NCBI GenBank assembly: GCA_964591245.1
Contig: CAZPZZ010000029.1
Span: 1 to 36,691, forward strand
Source of the DNA: CAZPZZ01 sp964591245
Lineage (GTDB): Bacteria > Acidobacteriota > Vicinamibacteria > Vicinamibacterales > UBA8438
Direction: 5' to 3'
Length of the DNA: 36,691 nucleotides
Translations under genes and position numbers: made by a program
Notes under the pieces: model-generated
The model's input: only the letters and a program-made list of their open reading frames with translations
Database searches by the model: none
Told to the model about the DNA's origin: nothing
Part shown: in pieces, positions 22,906-31,749 of the stretch
Numbering within the stretch: the stretch's first letter is position 1
Layout: the number at the start of each line of letters is the position of its first letter

Positions 22906-24026
22906 AGGCGCTGGAAGGCCCGAGACCCTCTCGCACGGGGACGGGCACCTTGCGGGCTCTGTGGAGATATCTTGGCCTGGCAATCCTCGGGATCACCCTG
23001 GGCACTACCGGACTGGCCCAAGAAGTCGAACCCACGCTCGACTTCATCTGGACACAGGCTCCCTTTCCAGAGGCCCATGCCTCGACGATCGTTGAAGCGG
23101 CAGACGGTTCGTTTGTTGTGGCCTGGTTCGGCGGATCGAGAGAAGGGCACCAGGACGTCGGGATCTGGCTGTCTCGAAAAACCGCTGGTGAGACATGGAC
23201 ACCGCCGACGCAGGTCTATAAGGAACCCGGTCAGCCAGCGTGGAACCCGGTGCTGTTCCGTGATCTCTCAGACAGCCTCTGGCTGTTCTTCAAGGTCGGC
23301 CCCAGTCCACGCGCCTGGAGTGGTGCGTATATCCGGTCGACGAATGCGGGTCAGGACTGGTCAGAGCCGGTGTGGTTGCCGGCCGGCATGCTGGGACCGG
23401 TGCGCGCGAAACCGATTCGTCTGGCCAACGGCGACATCTTGGCAGGCACCTCACTTGAAAGCTACAAGACGTGGTCGTCCTGGATGGAGATCAGTTCGGA
23501 TGAGGGCAGGACATGGAGCAAGTATGGACCGATCCTGTTCGGGGACCCCGCCCGAGACCGGCCTGGAACCATTCAACCCACCTTGTTGGAAATCGCTCCT
23601 GGTGTGGTGCGCGCGTTGTTCAGGACTAATCGCATGGGCAAGATCGCCACATCGCTCTCGCGCGACGGCGGCCGCAGTTGGTCAGCGCTGACACTCACCG
23701 CGCTCGATCATCCCGGAGCGGGCATCGATAGTGTTCGTCTCGACGATGGGCGCTGTATCCTGCTCTACAATCCTTCCACGAACCGACGGTCACCGCTCTC
23801 GTTGGCCGTGTCGTTCGACGATGGCGAGACGTGGGACGACTTCCTCGTGGTGGAGGCGCTTGGCGAGGATGAAGCTGGAGAATTGTCCTACCCCGCGATG
23901 ATCGTAGACCGCAGGGGAGATCTCCAGCTTACCTATACCTGGAAGCGTCAGCGTATCCGTCACGCAACAGTCCCCGCGGCGCTGATCCCCGACGCGCTCG
24001 AACGCGGTCCCAGGACAACACGCTGA
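22902..24026 (+). CDS. BNR/sialidase-like exported propeller protein
   Basis: A 374-residue protein of the exo-alpha-sialidase/BNR_2 group. A signal-like segment (LGLAILGITLGTTGLAQ, about residues 23-40) is followed by a six-bladed propeller with four Asp-box motifs (STNAGQDWSEP, SSDEGRTWSKY, SRDGGRSWSAL, SFDDGETWDDF). The start WTQAPFPEAHASTIVEA and the end LTYTWKRQRIRHATVP match a family common next to glycan and ester hydrolases. Whether it is a true sialidase is uncertain; many such proteins have other or unknown substrates. The GTG start at 22902 overlaps the stop of the PQQ gene (GTGA); TTG 22950 is an alternative that begins nearer the signal peptide. Confidence 0.83.
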   Translation: MKALEGPRPSRTGTGTLRALWRYLGLAILGITLGTTGLAQEVEPTLDFIWTQAPFPEAHASTIVEAADGSFVVAWFGGSREGHQDVGIWLSRKTAGETWTPPTQVYKEPGQPAWNPVLFRDLSDSLWLFFKVGPSPRAWSGAYIRSTNAGQDWSEPVWLPAGMLGPVRAKPIRLANGDILAGTSLESYKTWSSWMEISSDEGRTWSKYGPILFGDPARDRPGTIQPTLLEIAPGVVRALFRTNRMGKIATSLSRDGGRSWSALTLTALDHPGAGIDSVRLDDGRCILLYNPSTNRRSPLSLAVSFDDGETWDDFLVVEALGEDEAGELSYPAMIVDRRGDLQLTYTWKRQRIRHATVPAALIPDALERGPRTTR

Positions 24027-24047
24027 CCCCAGGCGTGCGACACCGGC

Positions 24048-24821
24048 ATGAAGATAGCCACCTGGAATATCAATGGGCTGCGGGCTCGGTTAAGTGTGGT
24101 CCAACGGTGGCTGGACGCTCGTCAACCCGACATCGTCGGCTTGCAAGAACTCAAGCTCGCAGACAACGCCTTTCCCGTCGAGGTGTTTGTAGAATCCGGA
24201 TATCATGCGGTATTCCATGGCCAGAAGAGCTGGAACGGTGTCGCCATTCTCTCGAAAACCCCACTGGTGATGACCCGGCGAGAATTACCCGGCCAAACAA
24301 CATTCGGGGCCCGCCTCATCACCGCTACGATCGGGGACCTCTCCTTTACAACCGTCTACTGTCCCAACGGGAAGGCGCTCGACCACGCCGACTACGAGCG
24401 GAAGCTTGCCTGGTTCGACAGCCTGATCGGCCTGCTAGAAGACGAGTGTGACCGCGAGCAACCGCTGATTCTGTGCGGGGACTTCAACGTCGTTCCTGCG
24501 GCAATCGATAGCTGGAACGAAACGCGCTTCAAGGATGACATCTTTCATACCGAGGCCGAACGACACCGCCTGCAACGGATCCTCGACTGGGGACTGGTCG
24601 ATCTCTTCCGTCAACAGCACCAGACTGTTCAAGCGTTCTCATGGTGGGATTACCGTGCTGGTGCCTTTCACCGGAACCACGGCCTGCGTATCGACCTTCT
24701 ACTCGGCACGCCGCCCGTCGCAGCGCGTCTCAGACACATCGAAATCGACAGGGAATATCGAAAGAAACAGGCTGGTCTCACGGCGTCAGATCATGCACCC
24801 GTCGTGGCAGACCTCGAGTGA
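24048..24821 (+). CDS. xth: Exodeoxyribonuclease III (AP endonuclease)
   Basis: A 257-residue DNA-repair nuclease of the exonuclease III family, full length. It incises at abasic sites and degrades 3' ends. Catalytic features are in order: Asn in MKIATWNINGLRARL, the metal-binding Glu in GLQELKL, YCPNGKAL, Asp/Asn in LCGDFNVVPAAID, FSWWDYRAGAFHRNHGLRID, and the terminal TASDHAPVVADL. No signal peptide is present, so it is cytoplasmic. It lies 21 bases after the BNR gene with only a weak ribosome site. It is convergent with pgsA. Confidence 0.96.
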   Translation: MKIATWNINGLRARLSVVQRWLDARQPDIVGLQELKLADNAFPVEVFVESGYHAVFHGQKSWNGVAILSKTPLVMTRRELPGQTTFGARLITATIGDLSFTTVYCPNGKALDHADYERKLAWFDSLIGLLEDECDREQPLILCGDFNVVPAAIDSWNETRFKDDIFHTEAERHRLQRILDWGLVDLFRQQHQTVQAFSWWDYRAGAFHRNHGLRIDLLLGTPPVAARLRHIEIDREYRKKQAGLTASDHAPVVADLE

Positions 24822-24854
24822 CTCGGAGGGAACCTATCGAGCGACCGAGACACC

Positions 24855-25409
24855 TCAGGCGTCGCTGAGCACGCGCGTGACGTGTGTGATGTAGTGCAAG
24901 CCTGAGAGCAGTGTAACGGCCAGCGTTGCGTAGACGGCGAGGTCGACCAGCACTGACGTTCGACCGAGCCAGTTGAAGTACAGTGTAACGGCCGCGGTCA
25001 GAATACAGACCAGCGGGGCGAGCTTCCCACGAAGGGTCGGAGTAAAGGTTCGCCGACCGATCGACACATTGATGATCGCCACGGTGACGACAATGATCAC
25101 GTCACGACTGATGACCAGGACGGTGAGCCATACTGGAAGGTGATTCGGCAACTCGAGGGCTGGAATGGTGAGCACGATGAACGTCGACGTTAGTAGCAGC
25201 TTATCCGCCATGGGGTCAAGAAACGCCCCCAACGTCGTCCGCTGACTCCACCAGCGAGCCAGCACTCCATCAAGCGCATCGGTGACACCCGCTGTCACGA
25301 ATACCAGCAGTGCCCATCCATTCATGCCATAGACCACCAGGATCACAAGCGCTGGAATCAGCAGCATGCGAAGCAAGGTCAGCTGGTTGGCAAGTGTCAG
25401 CGCCGCCAT
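24855..25409 (-). CDS. pgsA: CDP-diacylglycerol-glycerol-3-phosphate 3-phosphatidyltransferase
   Basis: A 184-residue integral membrane enzyme that makes phosphatidylglycerophosphate. The CDP-alcohol phosphotransferase signature D(x2)DG(x2)AR(x8)G(x3)D(x3)D is complete: Asp44, Asp47, Gly48, Ala51, Arg52, Gly61, Asp65, Asp69. LANQLTLLRMLLIP at the N-terminus is typical of PgsA. The start is ATG 25409, with GAGGAG upstream in ATTGAGGAGAGGATCC; a slightly longer frame is possible. It is the last gene of the minus-strand run and is preceded by the TPR/SLH lipoprotein gene. Confidence 0.94.
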   Translation of the reverse strand: MAALTLANQLTLLRMLLIPALVILVVYGMNGWALLVFVTAGVTDALDGVLARWWSQRTTLGAFLDPMADKLLLTSTFIVLTIPALELPNHLPVWLTVLVISRDVIIVVTVAIINVSIGRRTFTPTLRGKLAPLVCILTAAVTLYFNWLGRTSVLVDLAVYATLAVTLLSGLHYITHVTRVLSDA

Positions 25410-25457
25410 GGATCCTCTCCTCAATACTGATCCAACGTGCAGACTGCCGAAGGTACG

Positions 25458-26828
25458 CTACATCCCCGTCAAACCGGCGACACGGTCGAGTGCCTCGATC
25501 GCCTCTCGACCGCTCACGGGACCGTTCGGCCGAAAGCGCCCCTGGTCGAGCATCAAGAGTTCCCGTTCCACAGCCTCGGCAACTGCCGGGTAGCTCCTGT
25601 GAGCTGACGCCAGGTCGACAATTGGCTGCGAGGCGGACGTGCTCGATGCTTGCGGCACTCCGGACAAACGTAGCAAACGTGCCCCAATTAGTGCAAGCTC
25701 CTCCCGTGTGAGCGCCCGATCTGGTTGAAATCGGTAATTCGCATCGGCCACCATCAGTCCAGATTGCGAGACGGCAATGACCCACTGGTAGGCCCAGTGA
25801 TCCCGCGCGTCGGTAACAATCGCCGCCGCACTCGCTTGCTGGGCCACGAGCTGCGCTTCGAAGCGAATCCCGAGAAGCGCAGCCAGCTGCCCTCGAGTAA
25901 TCGCGTCAGCCGTTTCGATTTCTCGATACTGCGGGGGCAGGTCATTCTGGAGACGCCGCGCCTCGTACTCGCGTAACCGCGCAGAAACCTCTGCATTCAA
26001 CTCGATCGCATCGGCCCTGAGCAACGCCTGTTCGGCTCGGTCAAGATCAGCCGAGGCTTCGTAGATGTCCGCCATCAATATCCATGCAGCCACCGCATCC
26101 GGGTCGAGCGTAATGGCCTGCGCAAGGCGCTCTAGCGCTACGTCGTTGAGCCCGAGCCGAGACTCGATTTCGGCCAGCTCAACATAGAGAAACCCGCTCT
26201 CGGGAGAAGCTGCGATCACGCGCTCGTACGCTTCGCGTGCTTCGCTGTCCTGACCGGCAGTTCTGGCCGCGCGCGCTTCGGCGACAAGATCGGTCAAGTT
26301 TATAAAGCGGAGTTCCTCAACGCGCTGGCGCAGCGCCGTCAGCGTGGGATCAGCCGCGAGGGCGGCCTGAAAGCTGTCCAGGGCTTCACTCACGCGGTTC
26401 TCGATCAGCAAGGCCTCTCCACGGCCCAGCAACGCGGGTACGTAGGCGGCCGCGCCCTCGAGTGCAAGATTGAAATGGCCAATTGCGACGGTCACTTGAC
26501 CATTCGCGAGCCCGACGAAACCGAGACCGGCCGCGGCCGGGTAAAAATCAGGCCAATTCATCAGGATCGTGTCAAAACCACGCTCCGCGGCCACAAGATC
26601 GCCTGCTTGCAGATGTTGCCATGCCTCAGCGTGGTCTTCGATGACATCCGCGCTGGCTAATTCGGCAGGAACCAGAGGGAAGGGGTAGCTCGGAAACACC
26701 GGCGACGTCGCCACCGGTGCACGCGTCGCGCAAGCCGCAAGAAGCGCTGTCCAGGCAACGATGGTAAGAACACACGCACGTCGGGCCAGCGATGTGGCAT
26801 GCGCCCTCCGTCTCACCGGGTAAGACAT
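25458..26828 (-). CDS. Lipoprotein with TPR repeats and C-terminal SLH-like repeats
   Basis: A 456-residue protein. The N-terminus has a lipoprotein signal with lipobox LLAAC (Cys33). TPR-like helical repeats run from about residue 55 to 290 (AWQHLQAGDLVAAERGFDTI, AIGHFNLALEGAAAYVPALL, ALERLAQAITLDPDAVAAW). The C-terminal third carries SLH-type motifs: DHWAYQWVIAVSQSGLM, then YRFQPDRALTREELALIGARL, then PAVAEAVERELLM with FRPNGPVSGREAIEAL. SLH repeats usually bind peptidoglycan-linked polymers or peptidoglycan itself; together with a lipid anchor this suggests an envelope-spanning link. The start is ATG 26828; GTG 26864 would add 12 residues before the signal and is less likely. A 49-base gap separates it from pgsA. 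Confidence 0.83.
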   Translation of the reverse strand: MSYPVRRRAHATSLARRACVLTIVAWTALLAACATRAPVATSPVFPSYPFPLVPAELASADVIEDHAEAWQHLQAGDLVAAERGFDTILMNWPDFYPAAAGLGFVGLANGQVTVAIGHFNLALEGAAAYVPALLGRGEALLIENRVSEALDSFQAALAADPTLTALRQRVEELRFINLTDLVAEARAARTAGQDSEAREAYERVIAASPESGFLYVELAEIESRLGLNDVALERLAQAITLDPDAVAAWILMADIYEASADLDRAEQALLRADAIELNAEVSARLREYEARRLQNDLPPQYREIETADAITRGQLAALLGIRFEAQLVAQQASAAAIVTDARDHWAYQWVIAVSQSGLMVADANYRFQPDRALTREELALIGARLLRLSGVPQASSTSASQPIVDLASAHRSYPAVAEAVERELLMLDQGRFRPNGPVSGREAIEALDRVAGLTGM

Positions 26829-27026
26829 GGTTCGTTCTCGAAAGTTATCGCGGTTCGCTGACACAACCGTCGCTCTTTACCTTCCTCCCGAGTGCGTCAC
26901 GCCGAACACGGGCACGGCGTTGTCGCTTCCTCCGTAGGAAGACGGCGGAAGACGGCGGCAAAGGGACAGAGTTGCTTGAATGAGCGAGGTCTCGACAAGG
27001 CCGCGCTGGCTTCCTGGGGCCGCCGT

Positions 27027-27052
27027 TTCCAGGCCACGCAGGTAGCCTGGAA
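27027..27052 (-). other. Inverted repeat downstream of tsaC
   Basis: TTCCAGGC (27027-27034) and GCCTGGAA (27045-27052) form an 8-bp stem with a 10-base loop in the gap between tsaC and the TPR lipoprotein gene (both minus strand). It may partly end or process the upstream message; no T-run follows on the minus strand. Confidence 0.35.
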
Positions 27053-27075
27053 GGATACATATGCCAAAGGCATTT

Positions 27076-27702
27076 TTAACGAAAGGATTGTAGCACGCGG
27101 TCCCAGGCGATCGCGCCAGCGCGAATGAGTGTCGGCGTTGGGCCTCGCACGTCAACGATCGTTGAGGCATCACCTTCCAGCGAAGACCGCTGGCCGAGGA
27201 TCGCACCAAGTTCCGGTCCCAGCGTCTCCGCGAGCCGGGCCCCGGTCGCCGGCGTCGCCTCACCGGCTCTGTTCGCGCTGGTTGCGGTGACGGGATGCCC
27301 AACGACCTCGGCCAGCGTTCGAGCAATTTTCGAAGAGGGCACCCGTACTGCCAGTGAGCCATCCCCTGCGTGCACGGCCGCCGCCAGCTTTACTGTTGGC
27401 ATGAACACCAACGTCAGAGGCCCCGGCCAGAATCGCACCGCGAGCCGACGTCCAAGCGCCGGCATCGACCCCAAAGTCGATTCGAGCTGATTCAGACTCC
27501 CGGCAATCAATGGCAATCCCGAACCACTCATCCGTTGTTTGAGATGGCACAGACGTTCCACTGCGTGTTCCTGGCGGGGATCGACAGCCAATCCGTACAA
27601 GGTATCCGTCGGATACGCCACAATCTCGCCCTCGGCAATCACGGCCGCGGCGTCGCGCAGTTCGTCAGCCGACGGCTGGCCGCTACCAGGGCTCTCACTC
27701 AT
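27076..27702 (-). CDS. tsaC: L-threonylcarbamoyladenylate synthase (TsaC/Sua5/YrdC)
   Basis: A 208-residue enzyme that makes threonylcarbamoyl-AMP from threonine, bicarbonate and ATP, the first step of the t6A37 tRNA modification. The YrdC domain covers the whole protein: GEIVAYPTDTLYGLAVDP, LCHLKQRMSGSGLPLIAG, FWPGPLTLVF, SLAVRVPSSKIA, GHPVTATSANRAGEATP, and STIVDVRGPTPTLIRAGAI. There is no C-terminal Sua5 extension. The ATG overlaps the stop of the upstream large unknown gene by one base (TGATG), so translation is probably coupled; a GTG one codon earlier is an alternative. Expected to be essential or near-essential. Confidence 0.95.
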   Translation of the reverse strand: MSESPGSGQPSADELRDAAAVIAEGEIVAYPTDTLYGLAVDPRQEHAVERLCHLKQRMSGSGLPLIAGSLNQLESTLGSMPALGRRLAVRFWPGPLTLVFMPTVKLAAAVHAGDGSLAVRVPSSKIARTLAEVVGHPVTATSANRAGEATPATGARLAETLGPELGAILGQRSSLEGDASTIVDVRGPTPTLIRAGAIAWDRVLQSFR

Positions 27703-29705
27703 CACGGGGCGGAGGGTTCGACAAATAAAGGCGTCACGACGCTGGTGGAAATCGCCGGTCCTTCCGTGTCCGCGAACAAAAAGGCATCCAGAGCGTAGGC
27801 TCCCACCTCGTCCACCGCAAAGTGTAGAGGGACCGAAAAACGTCCGCCTTGCAATGACACCTGAACGGTCTTTGCGTTCGCCAGTGGCTCTCCATACCGC
27901 GCAAAACGAAAGACAAGCAACTCGTAGTCGCCAGTCAAGATCTCGGGATCCACCATTCCGGCCAACGTGATGGGGACACCGGCCTCAATCCGTGCGGGCA
28001 CCGCTACGTCGAAGAACAAGCCACGCAGATCCCGTCTCCCCAGTGCCGTATATCCGACCTCGTCTTTTTCGTCCTGCTCCGAAACTGACACGTGACCACG
28101 CGGAATAATTGCCGTGCGCAACGTCATGCCCCCATCGGTCGCGTCGGCGAGCGTCCCGAAGCCGTCATACGACCGGGTTCCCCGGAGGGCGGCGGCACGT
28201 CGTGCGTAGTAGTTGTAGAAATTCATCTCTCGTGCCGTTATCAGCTCATCTGACACCACTACGAAGGCCAGGCGCCAATCCGGGAATACGGGGCCACGCC
28301 GTACGCCCAGCGCGGCCATGATCTCGTTGATGGTCACCTTCCGCGTATCGCCGGACACCAGCGTCCCGATGGCTGGGAGATTTGTATCCTGAAACTGTAA
28401 TTGATCAACAAACACCGTGACCGGAGCGACGTCACTCGCCGAAAGCAATCCCATCCGATATTGCTGCAGTGGATGGAAGGCGATGGGGGCCGTCGCGCCA
28501 GCAATACGGTAGCCGAGGCGGCTATCGGACGGCCCCGCGGACACTGGCTCCACGCTGCGGGTACCGTGCAGCACGGCACCCAGTAGCGTCGCACCACCGT
28601 CGACAAGCGGGGTATGTCGCTGTGGCTCGACGCCTCCCGGCGTAATCCCGGACATGCGGGCCAGGCCGGTCTCGTCTCCCCAGTGATGACCGATCTGATG
28701 CAGGGTTGTTGCGTGATGTCCGAGAAATCCCGCCGTGTAGAGCTGAATCGAGCGCAGCACCGTGCTGCCATAATCCGCCTGCCGGTCCACCAGGGGTGCG
28801 CCGATGCCCTCGATATCGTTCTTGACGTTGCGATTGAAAGCGTCATCAATCGACAGCGGGGACCGCTGGGGAATAAAGGCCAGCGTGTGATACGTGTCCA
28901 AGAAGTTTCGGTAGAAGTGTTTGGCGGCGCCTTCGACATCAAAGGCACCAACGCCGTGTGAAATGCGTGAGTCGCCGAAGCCAGGAATAACGAGGTTGAC
29001 GACGTGACTGGCGTACTGTGCTACGGCCTCACCGGATTCGTCGGTGACGATGTCGACCTGGCTGGGAACAAGGTCGGACGAAGCGATCCGAAGCCATACA
29101 ACCAGCGGGGAAGTCGCAGGTCCCTCTGACCCGAGTCCGTCGAGCCTTCCAAGGGGGACCTGGGGAAAGTCGTGCCCATGTGGATACAACAACAAATCCC
29201 CCAGGATTGTGGCCGGGTACCGGAGCGTAAAAATGCTGACCACGCGCCCGTTGATTGTCCGTGAACTCGTTCGCGACCAGGTCTCCAACACATAGCCTGC
29301 GGCGACGGTTGGAAGGTTCCGGCGAAAGGGCAGGCTGGCTCGGTCACCGAGCACCTCGACCGTAACCTGAATCACGCTGTCTTCGGCAGGGTCCAAGATC
29401 GCCGGGTATTGCTCGTAATGCAAGGGAGTCCCGTCCGCCAGCGGTTCGCCGCCCCCGAGCGCACCACCATGGCCTGACATCCGCTCGACGTAGGATGTCG
29501 GATGGCCATACGCAGCGTGTCGCACAGAGAGGGGCGATTGAAAGCCCAACGGGGCGTTCTTGCTCAGCAGCCACGCCCCTCCCCAGGAGAGCCCCACGCA
29601 CGAGACAAGCAGCAACAGGCTGGTGAACCGGGCAGGGTTCCACACGGTCGGCCTGGTTGGCCGGACCCGTAAACCCGTTGCCTTCATTCGCGTTCTCGTC
29701 ATCAT
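27702..29705 (-). CDS. Large membrane-anchored protein of unknown function with degenerate HxxxH motif
   Basis: A 667-residue protein I do not recognise. One hydrophobic segment (about residues 27-45, FTSLLLLVSCVGLSWGGAWLL) would anchor or export it. Most of the rest looks like exported beta-rich and mixed domains. A central LHQIGHHWGDETG holds His336 and His340/His341 with Gln where HEXXH zinc proteases have Glu, followed by DE. The C-terminal 100 residues (PARIEAGVPITLAGMVDPEI, then GGRFSVPLHF) resemble an Ig-like or macroglobulin-type beta domain. Two adjacent ATGs (29705, 29702) are possible starts; no clear ribosome site is visible. The stop overlaps the tsaC start, and glpX lies 51 bases upstream, so it is in the housekeeping transcript. 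Confidence 0.75.
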   Translation of the reverse strand: MMTRTRMKATGLRVRPTRPTVWNPARFTSLLLLVSCVGLSWGGAWLLSKNAPLGFQSPLSVRHAAYGHPTSYVERMSGHGGALGGGEPLADGTPLHYEQYPAILDPAEDSVIQVTVEVLGDRASLPFRRNLPTVAAGYVLETWSRTSSRTINGRVVSIFTLRYPATILGDLLLYPHGHDFPQVPLGRLDGLGSEGPATSPLVVWLRIASSDLVPSQVDIVTDESGEAVAQYASHVVNLVIPGFGDSRISHGVGAFDVEGAAKHFYRNFLDTYHTLAFIPQRSPLSIDDAFNRNVKNDIEGIGAPLVDRQADYGSTVLRSIQLYTAGFLGHHATTLHQIGHHWGDETGLARMSGITPGGVEPQRHTPLVDGGATLLGAVLHGTRSVEPVSAGPSDSRLGYRIAGATAPIAFHPLQQYRMGLLSASDVAPVTVFVDQLQFQDTNLPAIGTLVSGDTRKVTINEIMAALGVRRGPVFPDWRLAFVVVSDELITAREMNFYNYYARRAAALRGTRSYDGFGTLADATDGGMTLRTAIIPRGHVSVSEQDEKDEVGYTALGRRDLRGLFFDVAVPARIEAGVPITLAGMVDPEILTGDYELLVFRFARYGEPLANAKTVQVSLQGGRFSVPLHFAVDEVGAYALDAFLFADTEGPAISTSVVTPLFVEPSAP

Positions 29706-29756
29706 GCCGGGCAACGTGACACCATCAAGCTCGACACCCTGCAGCCCTGTGTTCCT

Positions 29757-30776
29757 CTAGAACTGCGCCCGTAGGTTGGCGCCGTCGGTGACATGAATAG
29801 TATCGATGAACTGGATCCGATGCGGGTGCGTCTGCATGATTAGCGAACTCGTGCGTACGCCGTCACCGAAGGAGCGAACACCCTGCATCAACGTGCCATC
29901 TGTCACGCCCGTTGCAGCGAACAAAATGCGGTCTCCACAGGCGAGATCGGCCGAGCGATAGCTCCGAGTCATGTCGGTGATTCCCATGGTGCGACACCGG
30001 GCCTCTTTCTCGGGTGTGTCCACGACCAAGCGCGCCAGAATCTCCCCGTTGAGGCACCGCATCGCAGCCGCCGTAAGCACCCCTTCTGGCGCCCCCCCAG
30101 TGCCCATGACCGCATGGACGCCACTCCCACGCAGCGCAGCCGAAATCCCCGCAGAAAGATCACCGTCACCGATGAGCCGGACTCGGGCCCCCGCCTCCCG
30201 TATCTCGGCGATCAGTTGGCTATGCCGAGACCGCTCGAGCACGATCACGACGAGTTCTTCAACCCGAAGTTGAAGGCAGTTGGCCACGGCGCGAAGATTC
30301 TCTGCCACGGAGGCATCCAGGTCGACGGCGTCCTTCGAACTCGGTCCGACGACCAGCTTCTCCATATAGAGATCCGGCGCATGCAGGAGTCCTCCACGTT
30401 CAGACGCTGCGAGTACGGCTATGGCGTTCGGCGCATCGGTCGCACAGAGGTTCGTGCCCTCAAGCGGGTCTACAGCAATGTCGATAGCAGGAAACTCACG
30501 ACCGTCGGCCTCTCCCCCGGGCGCATGTGCGATGCCAACTTGCTCGCCGATGTACAGCATGGGAGCTTCGTCCTGTTCCCCTTCGCCAATATCCACTCGG
30601 CCGTCGATGGCGACGCGGTCGAGCGTCGCCCGCATTGACTCTACCGCGACGTGGTCGGAGTGTTTTCGATCCCCTTGACCCACCGTCTTGGCACAAGCAA
30701 TCGCAGCACGTTCCACAACTTCCAGAAACGCTGATGAGAGTTCCACTTCCCGGTCCAGGTCTGGGCTATCTTTCAT
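29757..30776 (-). CDS. glpX: Fructose-1,6-bisphosphatase class II
   Basis: A 339-residue cytoplasmic enzyme of gluconeogenesis, hydrolysing fructose 1,6-bisphosphate. Family motifs are clear: AIACAKTVGQGDRKHSD, RVDIGEGEQDEAPMLYIGE (metal and substrate loop), IDIAVDPLEGTNL (DPLEGT at 103-108), MEKLVVGP, RLIGDGDLSAGI, GTGGAPEGVLTAAA and AATGVTDGTLMQGV. Length matches GlpX. GAGGAG lies about 12 bases upstream of ATG 30776. It lies in the minus-strand run behind the SAM-dependent enzyme, with a gap of 67 bases. Confidence 0.96.
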   Translation of the reverse strand: MKDSPDLDREVELSSAFLEVVERAAIACAKTVGQGDRKHSDHVAVESMRATLDRVAIDGRVDIGEGEQDEAPMLYIGEQVGIAHAPGGEADGREFPAIDIAVDPLEGTNLCATDAPNAIAVLAASERGGLLHAPDLYMEKLVVGPSSKDAVDLDASVAENLRAVANCLQLRVEELVVIVLERSRHSQLIAEIREAGARVRLIGDGDLSAGISAALRGSGVHAVMGTGGAPEGVLTAAAMRCLNGEILARLVVDTPEKEARCRTMGITDMTRSYRSADLACGDRILFAATGVTDGTLMQGVRSFGDGVRTSSLIMQTHPHRIQFIDTIHVTDGANLRAQF

Positions 30777-30843
30777 GCAGCCGCCACACTCCTCGCTCTA
30801 GTCCCAGTTACTCGTGCGCTCACGCGCCTCGACGCCCGTGCAC

Positions 30844-31695
30844 TTATTGCCGGTCGACCCGTACGGCCGCCCCCACCGTAACGGCAAGCCTGTCAGACGC
30901 GCTGGTCGAGAACGCGGCAATCTCAAGGTATTCGTTGCTATCAAAAAGCGCGCACACTTCGTCCTGCGCAATATCGGCATAGGTTTCGACCAACCGGCTC
31001 ACACGGTAGCCCCCAACGTGGATCTCCACGCCTTGATGAGCATCCGTTCGTCGCAGTTGTGCTCGTGTGATGTTTGTGATCAGATTACCGAATCGATCTA
31101 TTCGTACGACCGCGCCCTCGACGCCGTTCGTGTGCATCAGAGGCACGGGGAACTCACAGCGCACATAGTCGGTCACAATACTACCCAGAGCGCCGAGTTC
31201 AAGCCCCGCGGCCAACCAGCCCGCCGCTGGCGCAAACCGATCGCGCCCTTCGAACGTTCGGCTGACCGTTTCCCTCGTGTATTGCCGCTCGGAGATCTCG
31301 ACCACTTGCGTGGGCGGACATTCTTCGAGAACCAGACTCAGGACACCATTATCCGGCCCGACGAAACGGTAACGTCCTGTACGTGCGGCAAGGGCCCGAC
31401 GCCTCGAGCCGACACCGGGATCAACCACAGCAAGAAACACTGTGCCGTCTGGAAAATACCGATACGCGCCCCCCAATTCCAGGGCAGCACGCTGTATGTC
31501 GTGGGGGGGGATGTCGTGCGAAATGTCCACCAAGGCGACGTCCGGACAAATACTTAGTATTACCCCTTTCATCGTCCCGGCGTAATGATCACGACTACCA
31601 AAATCACTCAGCAGGGCGACGACAGGACGAGGCATGCCCACAGACTTTGGCGTATCGTGACCAAGGTGCCGCTTCAGGTCTTCAGATCCATTCAT
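30844..31695 (-). CDS. SAM hydroxide adenosyltransferase (DUF62, SAM hydrolase)
   Basis: A 283-residue protein of the DUF62/SalL-FlA superfamily. Hydroxide-type members split S-adenosylmethionine into adenosine and methionine; related chlorinases and fluorinases use halide. Motifs are in order: VVALLSDFGSRDHYAGTMKG, VDISHDIPPHD, VVDPGVGSRRR, GPDNGVLSLV, FEGRDRFAPAAGWLA and IDRFGNLITNI. The 20-or-so residue insert that marks fluorinases is not evident, which favours the hydrolase. ATG 31695 is the first start; ATG 31635 (MPRPVV) begins right at the domain and is an equally good candidate, and neither has a clear ribosome site. Confidence 0.9.
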   Translation of the reverse strand: MNGSEDLKRHLGHDTPKSVGMPRPVVALLSDFGSRDHYAGTMKGVILSICPDVALVDISHDIPPHDIQRAALELGGAYRYFPDGTVFLAVVDPGVGSRRRALAARTGRYRFVGPDNGVLSLVLEECPPTQVVEISERQYTRETVSRTFEGRDRFAPAAGWLAAGLELGALGSIVTDYVRCEFPVPLMHTNGVEGAVVRIDRFGNLITNITRAQLRRTDAHQGVEIHVGGYRVSRLVETYADIAQDEVCALFDSNEYLEIAAFSTSASDRLAVTVGAAVRVDRQ

Positions 31696-31749
31696 GAAAA
31701 GACCGGGGGAGGGGCGGCCTGGCCTGACAGCACTGATTGCGCCGATGCG

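Noticed and set aside
22902..24026. Firm assignment as a sialidase
   Set aside because: Asp boxes show the propeller fold, but the catalytic Arg triad and Tyr could not be confirmed by eye and no sialic-acid genes are nearby.
26937..26956. Tandem GGAAGACGGC x2
   Set aside because: Only two 10-base copies in a GC-rich intergenic stretch; too short to mean anything.
27061..27077. ATGCC-AAA-GGCAT followed by TTTT on the plus strand
   Set aside because: The stem is only 5 bp and no plus-strand gene lies upstream, so it is not a credible terminator.
30844..31695. Fluorinase or chlorinase
   Set aside because: The characteristic insert of halide-using members is not evident and the housekeeping context favours the hydroxide-using SAM hydrolase.
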